In this document: one piece after another, positions 1-7,638 of the stretch | Numbering within the stretch: position 1 is the stretch's first letter | Layout of the letters: every line of letters begins with the position of its first letter | Assembly: GCA_900546145.1 (NCBI GenBank) | Contig: URBN01000018.1 | Location: 1-39,216, forward strand | DNA from: an uncultured Desulfovibrio sp. | GTDB lineage: Bacteria > Desulfobacterota > Desulfovibrionia > Desulfovibrionales > Desulfovibrionaceae | Direction of reading: 5' to 3' | DNA length: 39,216 nt | Notes under the pieces: model-generated | What the model was told of the DNA's origin: nothing | Database searches by the model: none | What the model saw: the letters and a program-made list of their open reading frames with translations, nothing else | Made by a program: the position numbers and the translations under genes

Positions 1-285
1 ACCGGAGATCGTGGAAAAGAGTTTGCCTGGTATCAGAAAATTGAAAATGAGCTGCGTATTCCGTTCTATTTTGCCGATCCCCATAGCCCCTGGCAGAAGG
101 GATCAAACGAGAATACAAATGGTCTTTTGAGGGAGAATTTCCCGAAGCGAACCAACTTTTCGACTGTCTGTCAGCGTGACTTATACTGGAAGGGAGTGTA
201 CCGGATAAACAACCGGCCGAGGAAGGTCCTCGGGTGGAAAACGGCACAGGAATGCTTCGCTGAAGAACTCCGCAACTCCGCCTAG
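1..285 (+). CDS. IS30-family transposase, C-terminal fragment (5' end outside window)
   Basis: Frame 1 is open from the first base to a TAG at 283-285, giving 95 residues. The fragment reads TGDRGKEF, then FADPHSPWQKGSNENTNGLLREN and ends RPRKVLGWKTAQE. The D-H-S-P-W-(Q)-(K/R)-G-x-N-E-N-x-N-G-L-x-R block is the signature around the last catalytic Glu of the IS30-family DDE integrase core, and N-x-R-P-(R/K)-x-x-L-(G/N)-(W/F)-x-T-(A/P) is its usual C-terminus. It catalyses cut-and-paste or circle transposition of the element. The first two thirds lie to the left of the window, so integrity of the whole gene cannot be judged. The element's right end follows directly. Family assignment is firm; the exact IS is unknown. 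Confidence 0.9.
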   Translation, partial: TGDRGKEFAWYQKIENELRIPFYFADPHSPWQKGSNENTNGLLRENFPKRTNFSTVCQRDLYWKGVYRINNRPRKVLGWKTAQECFAEELRNSA

Positions 286-287
286 CA

Positions 288-314
288 TCTTGCACTTGGA
301 ATGAAAATTCACCC
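288..314. mobile_element. Putative right terminal repeat of the IS30-family element
   Basis: Just after the transposase stop lies TTGCACTTGGAATGAAAATT followed by CACCC. It resembles IS30-family ends, which often begin in the TTGCACTT style. The neighbouring alcohol dehydrogenase reads into this repeat and takes its stop codon (309-311) from it, so the IS/host junction is probably near 312-316. The matching left repeat is outside the window, so the exact boundary and target duplication are not determined. Confidence 0.55.
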
Positions 315-1457
315 CTGCTGCGTGAGGTCAACGAAGCCGTGGACCACGCCGCCGCGGCATGCGATGCGGGCCATTTCCGGGAACTTTTCCGTGCCCGTGA
401 CGCCGCACTCGCTGAGACGCGATTTGAGGCCGCATGTCCCGAAGAAGAGTTTCCTCAGTCTGGCAATGACCTGGTGCCCTGCTTCCATGGGTTCGAGATC
501 CGGGGAGAGCCCGAAGACGTTTACCGCAAGCTCATGATAAAGGGGGGCGGATTTTTCGTTCAGGCAGTACTCAAGGAAGTGGGGGAGAATGATGGCCAGA
601 CCGAGTCCGTGGGTAATGTCGTATTTCGCGGAGACTTCGTCCTCAATCCAGTGACACATAAAGGGCGTGCCGTTCGTGGGCCCGAAGGTGAAGCGGTTGA
701 GAGCCCAGGAAGAAGCCCACATGATGTTTCCCCTGGCCTCATAATTGCCGGGCTCCTTCATAACCACGGGAATGAAATGAAGGATGGTTTTCATGAAACC
801 TTCCATGACTCTGTCGAGGACATAAAGGTTGGGGCGCATGAAGTAGACTTCCAGATAATGGATGAAGGCATCGATGGCGCCGCACGCGGTCTGGAACGGA
901 CTCACGGTAAAGGTCTCGGTGGGATCGAGGAAGGATGCCGCAGGATAGAGCGCGGGATTGCCGAAGAAAGTCTTCTCCCGGGTTTCGATATTGTTGACTA
1001 TGCCAAGGCAGTCCATATCTGTTCCTGTTCCGGATATGGTTGAGATGGTTACAATTGGCAGAAATTTTTTCATCTGAGCCTTGCCGGAGAGGAAATCCCA
1101 GCAGGTGCCGTCGTGAAAAACGGTAGGGCTCGTCAGCTTCGCGCAGTCCGTGACGCTGCCGCCGCCCACGGCGAGGAGCACGTCGATGTTTTTGTCGCGG
1201 CAGATTCCGGCCGCGCGGTCTACTGTCGTATGCCGCGGATTGGGTTCAACGCCGCCCATTTCAAAAAGCGTCAGACCGGCGGATTTGATCTGATCCAGGA
1301 TGGAAGCATAGAGCGGCGTTGTTTTCAGCCGCTCGCTCCCGTAGATGAGCAGAACCCGGCTGCCGTGCTTCGCGAGTTCGGCGCCCAGTTTCTGAATCTG
1401 ATTGTCTCCAAAATAGATATGTGTGGGGACCCAGTATTCAAAATTCGCGTTGGTCAT
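309..1457 (-). CDS. Iron-containing alcohol dehydrogenase (butanol dehydrogenase/YqhD-like), 3' end altered by IS insertion
   Basis: 382 residues from an ATG at 1457 preceded by GAGGAGG at a good distance; a longer open frame upstream lacks this support. The N-terminal half carries the NAD(P)H-binding GGGSVTDCAK motif (residues 98-107). The C-terminal all-helical half carries the metal ligands of group III iron alcohol dehydrogenases: D196 and H200 (AIDAFIH), H269 and H283 (DITHGLGLA). It should reduce aldehydes or ketones in the cytoplasm using NAD(P)H. Family members usually continue about 10-15 residues past the GFVDLT segment with a short terminal helix; here the protein ends LTQQG and the stop codon lies in the transposon repeat. 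The gene is therefore probably truncated by the IS30 element. The core fold and active site are intact, so activity may persist. Terminators separate it from the biosynthetic genes, and I see no link to the pathway. Confidence 0.88.
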   Translation of the reverse strand: MTNANFEYWVPTHIYFGDNQIQKLGAELAKHGSRVLLIYGSERLKTTPLYASILDQIKSAGLTLFEMGGVEPNPRHTTVDRAAGICRDKNIDVLLAVGGGSVTDCAKLTSPTVFHDGTCWDFLSGKAQMKKFLPIVTISTISGTGTDMDCLGIVNNIETREKTFFGNPALYPAASFLDPTETFTVSPFQTACGAIDAFIHYLEVYFMRPNLYVLDRVMEGFMKTILHFIPVVMKEPGNYEARGNIMWASSWALNRFTFGPTNGTPFMCHWIEDEVSAKYDITHGLGLAIILPHFLEYCLNEKSAPLYHELAVNVFGLSPDLEPMEAGHQVIARLRKLFFGTCGLKSRLSECGVTGTEKFPEMARIACRGGVVHGFVDLTQQG

Positions 1458-1874
1458 GACGTTTTCCTCCTCTTCAAAGGTCTGCTCTGTTATCACGAAG
1501 AGAAATACGCTGTCCCGTTTCTGGGAAGAATGTCTGATCCTCTCTCTTTTGTACATGATTGTACCGGAACGCTGGGGATGGCCTCACGGAAGGCTCCACA
1601 TACCGGGGCATAGCAGATTCACCGGTTTCCCGAAAACCGCAGCACACCTGAAAGATGCCCGAAACTCCCCCGCGGGAGCGTCCAGGATGGCTCCAGATGT
1701 ACACCGCTCCACCATGGCCGTGCCTGAAGACGGGGAGGGGCAGCTGCCGCGGCCGAAGAAAGGGCGCTGTGGCATGTGATAAGCCGGCAGGAGGCAGCCC
1801 GCTTCCAGCCGGTGTCAGCTTTTGCCGTCAGCACCAGGACGCCGCCGGGGAAGAGAGCTTCTGAAGCAACACGC
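1458..1874. other. Intergenic region upstream of the alcohol dehydrogenase, no convincing gene
   Basis: This stretch of about 420 bp holds only short overlapping open frames with no ribosome-binding site and no family resemblance that I recognise. It must contain the promoter and leader of the dehydrogenase. A short inverted repeat, GTACATGATTGTAC, lies at 1551-1564, about 95 bp before the start codon; its 5-bp arms could be a regulator site, but that is speculative. I see no RNA gene. Confidence 0.4.
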
Positions 1875-1919
1875 AAAAAAACCGGAAACCGTGGCTTCAT
1901 TTCGGTTTCCGGTTTTTTA
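1875..1919. terminator. Bidirectional rho-independent terminator
   Basis: A perfect 15-bp inverted repeat: AAAAAACCGGAAACC at 1876-1890 pairs with GGTTTCCGGTTTTTT at 1904-1918 around a 13-nt loop. Read on the minus strand, the stem ends in a U run, so it should terminate the LolA-like gene whose stop is 46 bp away. The T run on the other strand makes it bidirectional. It separates the biosynthetic/export locus from the alcohol dehydrogenase. Confidence 0.85.
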
Positions 1920-1920
1920 C

Positions 1921-1950
1921 GCCCCGGGGGGAACAGGCCGGGGCTTTTTT
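1921..1950 (+). terminator. Second hairpin with plus-strand T run
   Basis: GCCCCGG (1921-1927) pairs with CCGGGGC (1938-1944), followed on the plus strand by TTTTTT. It is a typical intrinsic terminator for plus-strand transcription, although no plus-strand gene is evident upstream. On the minus strand it precedes the hairpin at 1875-1919 and may add stability to the 3' end of the LolA-like transcript. Confidence 0.6.
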
Positions 1951-1964
1951 GGTTGGGAAAAAGA

Positions 1965-2756
1965 TTAGCGCTGCAGCTGACTCTGCGTGAAGATTTCGGG
2001 ATCGAGACCCACGTTGTATTTTACCTCTTTCCAGAGGACAGTGGTAACGGAAGTGCCGTCGGCGCGAGCGAGACGGACATGCATATTTGTCCAGATGCCG
2101 TCGATTTTACGGCAGTCGCTGAAATACATGGTTTTCACAAGCTTCTCATGCTTGTCGTAGTATTCCATTTTAAGACGCAGGTAGTTGTCTTTACGGACCC
2201 ACTGTTTATGCTTGGAATACTGGGTCTTCTTTTCGGGTTTTGGGTAACGTTCGAGAATATAGCAGTCTATGCCGTCAACGACCTCGCTTCCCTTGAGGCT
2301 GTACGTGTAATCCTCGACGTCGTCCATGTTTTCAATGTCTTCGTTGGTGTAGTCGCTGCGCATGAACGAAGCGAATTTGCTGGAACCGCTGATGCGGCGG
2401 ACGAGGCTTTCAGAAGGCAGGTACACCCAGAGATCGTCGTCCTTGTCCGTACCTCTGTACGTCCATTCCAGATATTTGGTTCCTTTGACTTCGGCGGGGC
2501 TGTTGAAGACAAAGAGATTGCGTTCCTCAACATCCTTGTTGCTTTCATCAGTATAGGTTTCAAAGTCGCGCACAAGGGTCTGACTGCCCCGTTTGATTTC
2601 CATATGGCCCAGACTCACGGAGTCCTTACTGGTATCCACGCCATCCATAAGCACGGCGAGATCGTACCCTGTCATGGTTTTTGTTTCAGCCGCCAGAGCG
2701 GGAGAAAAGGCAAACAGGCCAAGCAGAGCCAGCACCCCGGGTTTCAAAAAATTCAT
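1965..2756 (-). CDS. Periplasmic LolA-like outer-membrane lipoprotein-sorting family protein
   Basis: 263 residues from an ATG at 2756 with CTGGAGG upstream. In-frame sequence further 5' is not used, since it would lack a signal peptide. The N-terminus is a clear Sec signal peptide: MNFLKPG, a hydrophobic core ALLGLFAFS, then cleavage after ALA near residue 22. The mature part is rich in beta strands, with segments such as YLEWTYRGTDKDDDLWVYLP and RRISGSSKFASFM typical of the LolA_like family (outer membrane lipoprotein-sorting protein, Pfam LolA_like). These proteins are thought to shuttle lipidic cargo across the periplasm and are commonly encoded beside MMPL/RND pumps and DUF1302 barrels, both of which lie just upstream here. 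It has its own promoter region with a Fur-like operator and a long structured leader. The cargo is inferred to be the fatty-acylated product of the synthase. Confidence 0.85.
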   Translation of the reverse strand: MNFLKPGVLALLGLFAFSPALAAETKTMTGYDLAVLMDGVDTSKDSVSLGHMEIKRGSQTLVRDFETYTDESNKDVEERNLFVFNSPAEVKGTKYLEWTYRGTDKDDDLWVYLPSESLVRRISGSSKFASFMRSDYTNEDIENMDDVEDYTYSLKGSEVVDGIDCYILERYPKPEKKTQYSKHKQWVRKDNYLRLKMEYYDKHEKLVKTMYFSDCRKIDGIWTNMHVRLARADGTSVTTVLWKEVKYNVGLDPEIFTQSQLQR

Positions 2757-2988
2757 ACAGCCTCCAGAATAGTAAAAAACTTTTTCCGCCGTCCCCTCAG
2801 GGGAGGACGCTCCGTAAGTCCTCATTTTCAGAGGAAGGGCAGTGCCCGGGCAAAATATCTCCGCGTCGTATGCTGCTCCCCGGGGAGGGGTCCCGGGGAG
2901 CATATGCCGTGGAAATCCAGATTCCGCCGCGTTTTTTCCTCCCGCGGTTGTTTCCGGCACCGTTGTGGTTTTCTTCGTACAGGGCTTT
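2757..2988 (-). promoter_or_regulatory. Long structured 5' leader of the LolA-like gene
   Basis: If transcription starts near 2982, the leader is about 225 nt. It contains a perfect 11-bp inverted repeat, TGCTCCCCGGG (2874-2884) with CCCGGGGAGCA (2892-2902), around a 7-nt loop, and a smaller TCCCC-TCA-GGGGA hairpin at 2792-2804. Neither is followed by a U run on the minus strand, so they do not look like simple terminators. They may affect mRNA stability or translation. I do not recognise a known riboswitch here. Confidence 0.4.
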
Positions 2989-3022
2989 TTTATATTATTT
3001 GAAATTGAATGTCAATTTCAAA
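2989..3022 (-). promoter_or_regulatory. Fur-like operator overlapping the promoter of the LolA-like gene
   Basis: A palindrome at 2998-3022 has perfect 11-bp arms around a 3-nt centre; its core is GAAATTGAATGTCAATTTC (3001-3019). The core is built of GAAATT-type hexamers in the forward-forward-C-reverse order of the classic Fur box GATAATGATAATCATTATC and matches that consensus at 12 of 19 positions. On the minus strand it contains a perfect -35 TTGACA (3010-3015), followed after 15 bp by TATAAA (2989-2994), so a bound repressor would cover the promoter. The same core occurs upstream of the megasynthase operon. Fur as the regulator is an inference from site structure. Confidence 0.65.
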
Positions 3023-3074
3023 CCACAAAAACAGGGATTTTTTTTCTTTTCCCGTTCAGGCCGGAGGTAAGCGG

Positions 3075-3804
3075 TTACGGCCTGAAGGCCTCTCCGGAAA
3101 AAATATCCAGCGGGGCGAATGGTCCGTGCCAGACAAAGGGCAGCCCCGCGAGGGACATGGGGAGAGCGGCTGCCGCGCTGTACCCCCCCGGCAGAGTAAA
3201 GGCCGGGACCCACCAGGTTTCCGGAGGAACCGGGGCGCCGGGAAGGACCCGTACAACAGGTTCATCGGGGCGGCAGGAAGCGGCTATGTTTTCGAGCCCC
3301 ACGCCGAGCCCCTGGCCGCAGGCTTTCCCCACGGATTCCTTGCGCACCCAGAGCGTAAAAAAGGCGTCGCGCCGGGCGGATGCCGGGAGTTCCGCAAGGG
3401 AGAGGCGTTCCGTCAGCGTAAAATAGGAAGCCACGCCGACGGGATCGGACTGCATGCCATTCGATATCGCACCCCAGCGGGCCGGAGGGGGAGATGGCGA
3501 GCAGTCCCAGGGACTGGCTGTGGGAAATGCTGAAGGAAATATTCCCCCACCGCGGCTTGCCCCATGGGCCATAGGCAAAGGTGATGGACTGAGCGGACTG
3601 CCCCGGAAAGCGTGAAGCGATGACGGATTTCACGCAGGCCCGGCACACGGCGAAATGACGCCTGTCAGAGGCTCTGACGAAACGCGCGGCGCGGAGCCGC
3701 TCGTCCTCATTCAGAAGATCCATGGAAAGGCGTTCTGCCTCTTCCCCGGCGTCCAGATCAAAGAGCCAGAGGTCGAGGCATGGCGGCCGGACTGATTCAC
3801 GCAA
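3075..3804 (-). pseudogene. Sfp-type 4'-phosphopantetheinyl transferase, frameshifted
   Basis: Two overlapping frames together give one Sfp/Gsp-type enzyme of about 242 residues, the family's normal length. The upstream frame starts at a TTG (3804) behind AGGGAG and carries GKPRW, FSISHSQ and the Mg-binding motif GCDIE. The downstream frame carries YFTLTERLSL and the diagnostic W-x-x-K-E-(S/A)-x-x-K as LWVRKESVGKACGQGL. The switch must occur between 3426 and 3459, where spacing is one base off; no slippery heptamer or long homopolymer is there. Intact, the enzyme would convert the seven carrier domains of this cluster to holo form using CoA. Either the gene is broken and another transferase is used, or the base is a sequencing error. 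It follows the outer-membrane barrel gene after a 123-bp gap. Confidence 0.82.
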
Positions 3805-3927
3805 TTTTTTTCTCCCTGGAAACGTCTTTTCCCGCAGGTAAGGCAGCGTCCCTGTGCCGGATTCTGTCCTGCAGGCTTTTCCCCCGCTTCGCGGGAGAGA
3901 TGAGGCGCCGTACGGGGAGGGTATACA

Positions 3928-5283
3928 TCAGAAGGAGTATTTCACGCTGAAATAGAAATGATCGTTCTTGTCATACTGGCCGAGGTCGTTGCTTTTGCCG
4001 CCGCTGAAGAGCATGTAACCTGCCGTAAAGCGCAGATGATCATCGTACTCGTACTCACCGAATACTTCTACGCAGGCGTCATCGTTGTTGGCGAAGTATT
4101 CACCGCGTACGCCTGCCGTGAGCGCGTCATCGAGATACTTGTCCGAGACGGACCAGGTTGCGCCGTAGCGCTCTCTGTCCTTGCCGCGCACTTTTTCCCC
4201 GTCGTATGAGGAGAAGAAGGTCTGCAGGTTCACGTTAAGGTTTGTGAGGAACATTCTGTCCCAGCCGATGATGGCTTCGTAATCGTTGCGGCGCTCTATA
4301 TCAATATCGTCGGACTGGAAGGGATAGTTGTGACGGAACGTGAATTCGGTGCGCAGGGTGGACTTCAGTACGGAAACGGCCGAGCTCACGCCAAAGGCCT
4401 CGAAGGTTTTGTACGTCTCGTGAATGGTTGCCGACATGTTCTGATAATCGATATCCGCCGTGTAAAGGGGCTTGTGCTCATAGCCTTTGAAGAACATGAA
4501 GGCGAGATCGTAGCCGGACTGAAAGAATTTCAGGCGGCCGGCGAATTCGGGCTCGAAAGGACCGTTGTCATATTTGCGTCCTACGAGCCCCTCCCCGACG
4601 TAATGCCTGAGTTCCCTGAGTCCTTTGTCTTCCCAGGGGGATCCGTATTCGGCGAGGCGGGAAAAGCGGGGAAAGGGGACGCAGATAAGGTCAAGAAGGC
4701 CGAGTCCTTTGAGGCTCACGCGCAGATCCGCGGCGCCGACGGAGAGCCGCTGCGTGGAGCGGCCCGTGGCGATGGGATTGCGGTAGTCGACAGGGTTGAT
4801 GAGGTCGAAGGTGCTTAACGCGTCAGCCTCGCCCCAGCGTATCTGCTGCATGCCGACAATGAGATCCGCATAATGGGTATCGATGGTAAGATAGGCCTCG
4901 CCCACTTCAGGCGTGACAACAGGCTCCCGTGAATGCCAGCGTCCGGTGACGGAAAGATCCGTATCCACGTATCCGCTCGCGAAGCCCCTGATCCAGGATC
5001 CCTGGTTGAAGCGCGTCTCAAGCTCAACCCTCTGGATGGCGGCCAGAGGATTTTCTTTATTCACGGACTGTCTGTACGTGGACTGGAGATAGCCCGAGAA
5101 GGAAAAACTGTCCTTAATGGCGTCCGTCAGGGACGCGCCCTGCACGGAGAGGGCTCCTGTGAAGATAAGGCCGGCCAGGACAGATCCCATGGCTGTGAGG
5201 GAAAGGTACAGGGGAATGCGCCGCCTGAACTTTTTCAGGGTTGTTTTTTTTGCCACACTCTTCCTGTCACGTAATACTTTCAT
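3928..5283 (-). CDS. DUF1302-type outer-membrane beta-barrel protein
   Basis: 451 residues, starting 15 bp after the RND pump stop with AAGGA upstream of ATG. A basic N-terminus followed by a hydrophobic stretch (about residues 24-50, ending VQGA) serves as a signal peptide. The mature chain alternates polar and aromatic residues and ends in FYFSVKYSF, with the terminal Phe expected of an outer-membrane barrel recognised by BAM. The segment RWGEADALSTFDLINPVDYRNP is the most characteristic stretch of DUF1302 proteins, which typically sit next to MMPL/RND pumps and LolA-like/DUF1329 proteins in lipid export loci. Its role is inferred to be the outer-membrane port or docking site for product delivered by the pump and the LolA-like protein. 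It shows no defects. Confidence 0.8.
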   Translation of the reverse strand: MKVLRDRKSVAKKTTLKKFRRRIPLYLSLTAMGSVLAGLIFTGALSVQGASLTDAIKDSFSFSGYLQSTYRQSVNKENPLAAIQRVELETRFNQGSWIRGFASGYVDTDLSVTGRWHSREPVVTPEVGEAYLTIDTHYADLIVGMQQIRWGEADALSTFDLINPVDYRNPIATGRSTQRLSVGAADLRVSLKGLGLLDLICVPFPRFSRLAEYGSPWEDKGLRELRHYVGEGLVGRKYDNGPFEPEFAGRLKFFQSGYDLAFMFFKGYEHKPLYTADIDYQNMSATIHETYKTFEAFGVSSAVSVLKSTLRTEFTFRHNYPFQSDDIDIERRNDYEAIIGWDRMFLTNLNVNLQTFFSSYDGEKVRGKDRERYGATWSVSDKYLDDALTAGVRGEYFANNDDACVEVFGEYEYDDHLRFTAGYMLFSGGKSNDLGQYDKNDHFYFSVKYSF

Positions 5284-5298
5284 CTAAGCTGCTATCCT

Positions 5299-7638
5299 TT
5301 ATTTTTTCGCTTTGCCCATGGCCCTGAACACATAAAGCAGTGCCGGAGAGAAAGTCAGGTCGGCGAGACATCCCCAGAAGAAGGCGGCTGCGCCGAGGAG
5401 TCCGAACTGCCCGGTGGTACGCACGACGGAAAGTTCAAAAAGCAGAAAGCCCACAACGAGAGAGACCGACGTGAAGACAACGGGGTGTCCGACACTGTCT
5501 ACTGTTTTCAGAAGGGTAGAGTGATAGTCGTGCTTTTCCCTGAAGAACCGTTTGAAGGTGACGTAGAAGTGCGTCGTGTCATCAACGGTGACGCCGATGA
5601 TGACAGAGGAAAAAATCATCAGCACGATGCTCATGTTGAAGCCAAGCACGCCCATGAGGCCCATGGGAATAAGGATGGGCACAATGTTCGGAAGCATGCT
5701 GAGGAGGCCGAGCCTTACGGATCTGAGGCAGATCATCATCATGACGCAGATGGAGATGAGGGCGCAGAGGAAGCTGTCCGCCTGACCCGCGCTGACGTAG
5801 TCGGAGATGTCCGACACAAAGGCCATCTGACCTGTGTATTCCACTTTCAGACGCCCCTGGAGTTCGTTTGCGGCGAAGTTGTCCATGTTCCGGATAAAGG
5901 CCTTTACTTCCTGCGTGCCCATATTGCGGGTCTGCACGTGGATTCTCGCCACGTCGCTCAGGAAACTCAGTTCACGATCGAGGTTTTTGCCGCCGGACGT
6001 CTCGTAGAAGAAGAGGTATTCGTCGCAGTTTTTCTGGTCTGAGGGGAGAACATCGTTCTCCGGGCGGCCTTCATGCAGGACAAAGTTGATGCGGCGGATG
6101 ATGTCCACCAGGCTGTGCGTCTTGACGCAGCCGGGCAGGGTTTCCGTGTAGCGCTGCAGGCGTTCCACGTCCTGCAGGAATGCCAGTTTCCGGGCTCCGT
6201 TTTCCTTTCCGCTGTCGATCATGATGTCGAGAGACATGGATCCGCCGAAGTCACTGTCAAAGAAATCGTAGTCCTGACGCAGTTTTTCGGATGTGCTGAT
6301 GTCCTTGATTGTATTCGTTTCAATGACGACGCTCTGATAAAGCCAGACACCGAGCGCGCCGGTGCCGACAAAGAAGAAAATGACAAAATACGCGTGATCG
6401 ATGGACCAGGTGGTGAGTTTTTCCAGGGCGCGTCCCATGCCGTGGAGAAAACGGCTGTGGCTTTCCTTCTTAAGGACGCTCCCGGTTTCAGGATGGATTG
6501 AGTAGATGATGGGGGTCAGCGTGATGCTCAGGATAAAGGCCAGCCCGACGCCGATCGCGGAATACACGCCGGCCATCCGGATTGGCGCGATGTCCGTCGC
6601 GAGGAATGATATGAAGCCCATCATGGTGGTGAGGGACGTAAAGAGGCACGGGATGAACACGCTGCGTATGGTATGGGTCAGCGCTTCGCCGTGAGGCATT
6701 CCGTTTATCCTGTTGAGGTGATAGCTCGCGACGATGTGCACCGTATCGCCAAGACAGACGGAAAAGAGCATGGTGGGCAGCATGATGTCCATCATGGAGA
6801 CTTTCCAGCCCGCGAGGCTGATGATGCCCATAGTCATAATAATGCTCAGGAGAATGACCAGAACGGGTGCCAGAACCGCTCTGATCCCATTCCCGAGCAT
6901 AAAGAGGAGCACGCTCTGGATGATGAGGCACACAGCCACGAGCTTGAGCGTTTCCCTGGCCGTAATGCGGTCGCTTTCATAGTCCTGCACTGGCGTACCG
7001 GCGAGGTGCGTCTCATACTTCGCGAACTCGGGCCGCTGCAGGACTTTTTCGACGGCCGGCGCGATCAGCTTTCTCGGATCCTTCACGTTGTCCGGATAGC
7101 GTTCGCATTCCAGAACTATGGTGGCGATGCGGCTGTCCGGGGAAACAAGAACATTGACGAAATCGTTGAGTTTGAGGACCTCGGCTTTGAATGCATCGAT
7201 GGGAGCCTGGTCCTCCGGAATTTTCTCAAGGCCGGGACCGGCCGCAATGTGATCGCCTTCGGGACGTATGTACTCGGCTGAACCGAGCCATTTCACCTCA
7301 CGGAGGAAGGGAACGTCTTTTTCGAGGGCGTCAGCGAGAGATTTGAGCATCAGCATGTTGCTGCGCTCAAAGACGTCCCCGCCGGGCCGGACCGCCACGT
7401 AGACATAATCCTCGTTGCCGAAGAGTTCACGGAAGCGGTGTATGGCGACAACGGCGGGGTCGTCTTCGAGGAAGAAGGATTCATCGGAATTATCCGAACG
7501 GATATCCTTCATGAGATACACGGAACCCGCGGCAAGGACGAGAATGACGGCCAGGATGAGCCAGCGCCACGCGCTGAGAAATTCAGTGAACCAGCGGGCC
7601 CTGGCCATGGCCGCCTGCTCTCCTGCTTCAAGGTTCAT
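5299..7638 (-). CDS. RND-superfamily MMPL/SSD-type exporter
   Basis: 779 residues with the two-fold repeated RND plan. TM1 lies at about 25-43, a large periplasmic loop runs to about 230, five helices span about 232-380, TM7 lies at about 412-436, a second loop runs to about 620, and five helices span about 623-770. The helix-4 type motifs GDTVHIVASY (297-306) and GVTVDDTTHFYV (682-693) supply the acidic residues used for proton relay. Length fits single-protein MMPL or hopanoid-transporter-like exporters rather than tripartite drug pumps of about 1,050 residues. The start ATG overlaps the thioesterase stop (ATGA) and has GGAG upstream, implying translational coupling. With the DUF1302 barrel and the LolA-like protein it probably extracts the lipid-like product from the inner membrane and passes it outward. 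Substrate is inferred from context only. Confidence 0.88.
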   Translation of the reverse strand: MNLEAGEQAAMARARWFTEFLSAWRWLILAVILVLAAGSVYLMKDIRSDNSDESFFLEDDPAVVAIHRFRELFGNEDYVYVAVRPGGDVFERSNMLMLKSLADALEKDVPFLREVKWLGSAEYIRPEGDHIAAGPGLEKIPEDQAPIDAFKAEVLKLNDFVNVLVSPDSRIATIVLECERYPDNVKDPRKLIAPAVEKVLQRPEFAKYETHLAGTPVQDYESDRITARETLKLVAVCLIIQSVLLFMLGNGIRAVLAPVLVILLSIIMTMGIISLAGWKVSMMDIMLPTMLFSVCLGDTVHIVASYHLNRINGMPHGEALTHTIRSVFIPCLFTSLTTMMGFISFLATDIAPIRMAGVYSAIGVGLAFILSITLTPIIYSIHPETGSVLKKESHSRFLHGMGRALEKLTTWSIDHAYFVIFFFVGTGALGVWLYQSVVIETNTIKDISTSEKLRQDYDFFDSDFGGSMSLDIMIDSGKENGARKLAFLQDVERLQRYTETLPGCVKTHSLVDIIRRINFVLHEGRPENDVLPSDQKNCDEYLFFYETSGGKNLDRELSFLSDVARIHVQTRNMGTQEVKAFIRNMDNFAANELQGRLKVEYTGQMAFVSDISDYVSAGQADSFLCALISICVMMMICLRSVRLGLLSMLPNIVPILIPMGLMGVLGFNMSIVLMIFSSVIIGVTVDDTTHFYVTFKRFFREKHDYHSTLLKTVDSVGHPVVFTSVSLVVGFLLFELSVVRTTGQFGLLGAAAFFWGCLADLTFSPALLYVFRAMGKAKK

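Noticed and set aside
1619..1900. Minus-strand open frame of 93 codons between the dehydrogenase and the terminator
   Set aside because: It starts inside the terminator hairpin, has no ribosome-binding site and no recognisable family.
3055..3086. Inverted repeat TTCAGGCC / GGCCTGAA at the end of the phosphopantetheinyl transferase as a terminator
   Set aside because: The stem is 8 bp with a 16-nt loop overlapping the stop codon, and the minus strand after it is A-rich, not U-rich.
3880..3896. CCCGC-TTC-GCGGG hairpin between the outer-membrane barrel and the phosphopantetheinyl transferase as a terminator
   Set aside because: No U run follows on the minus strand; the downstream gene is likely read through.
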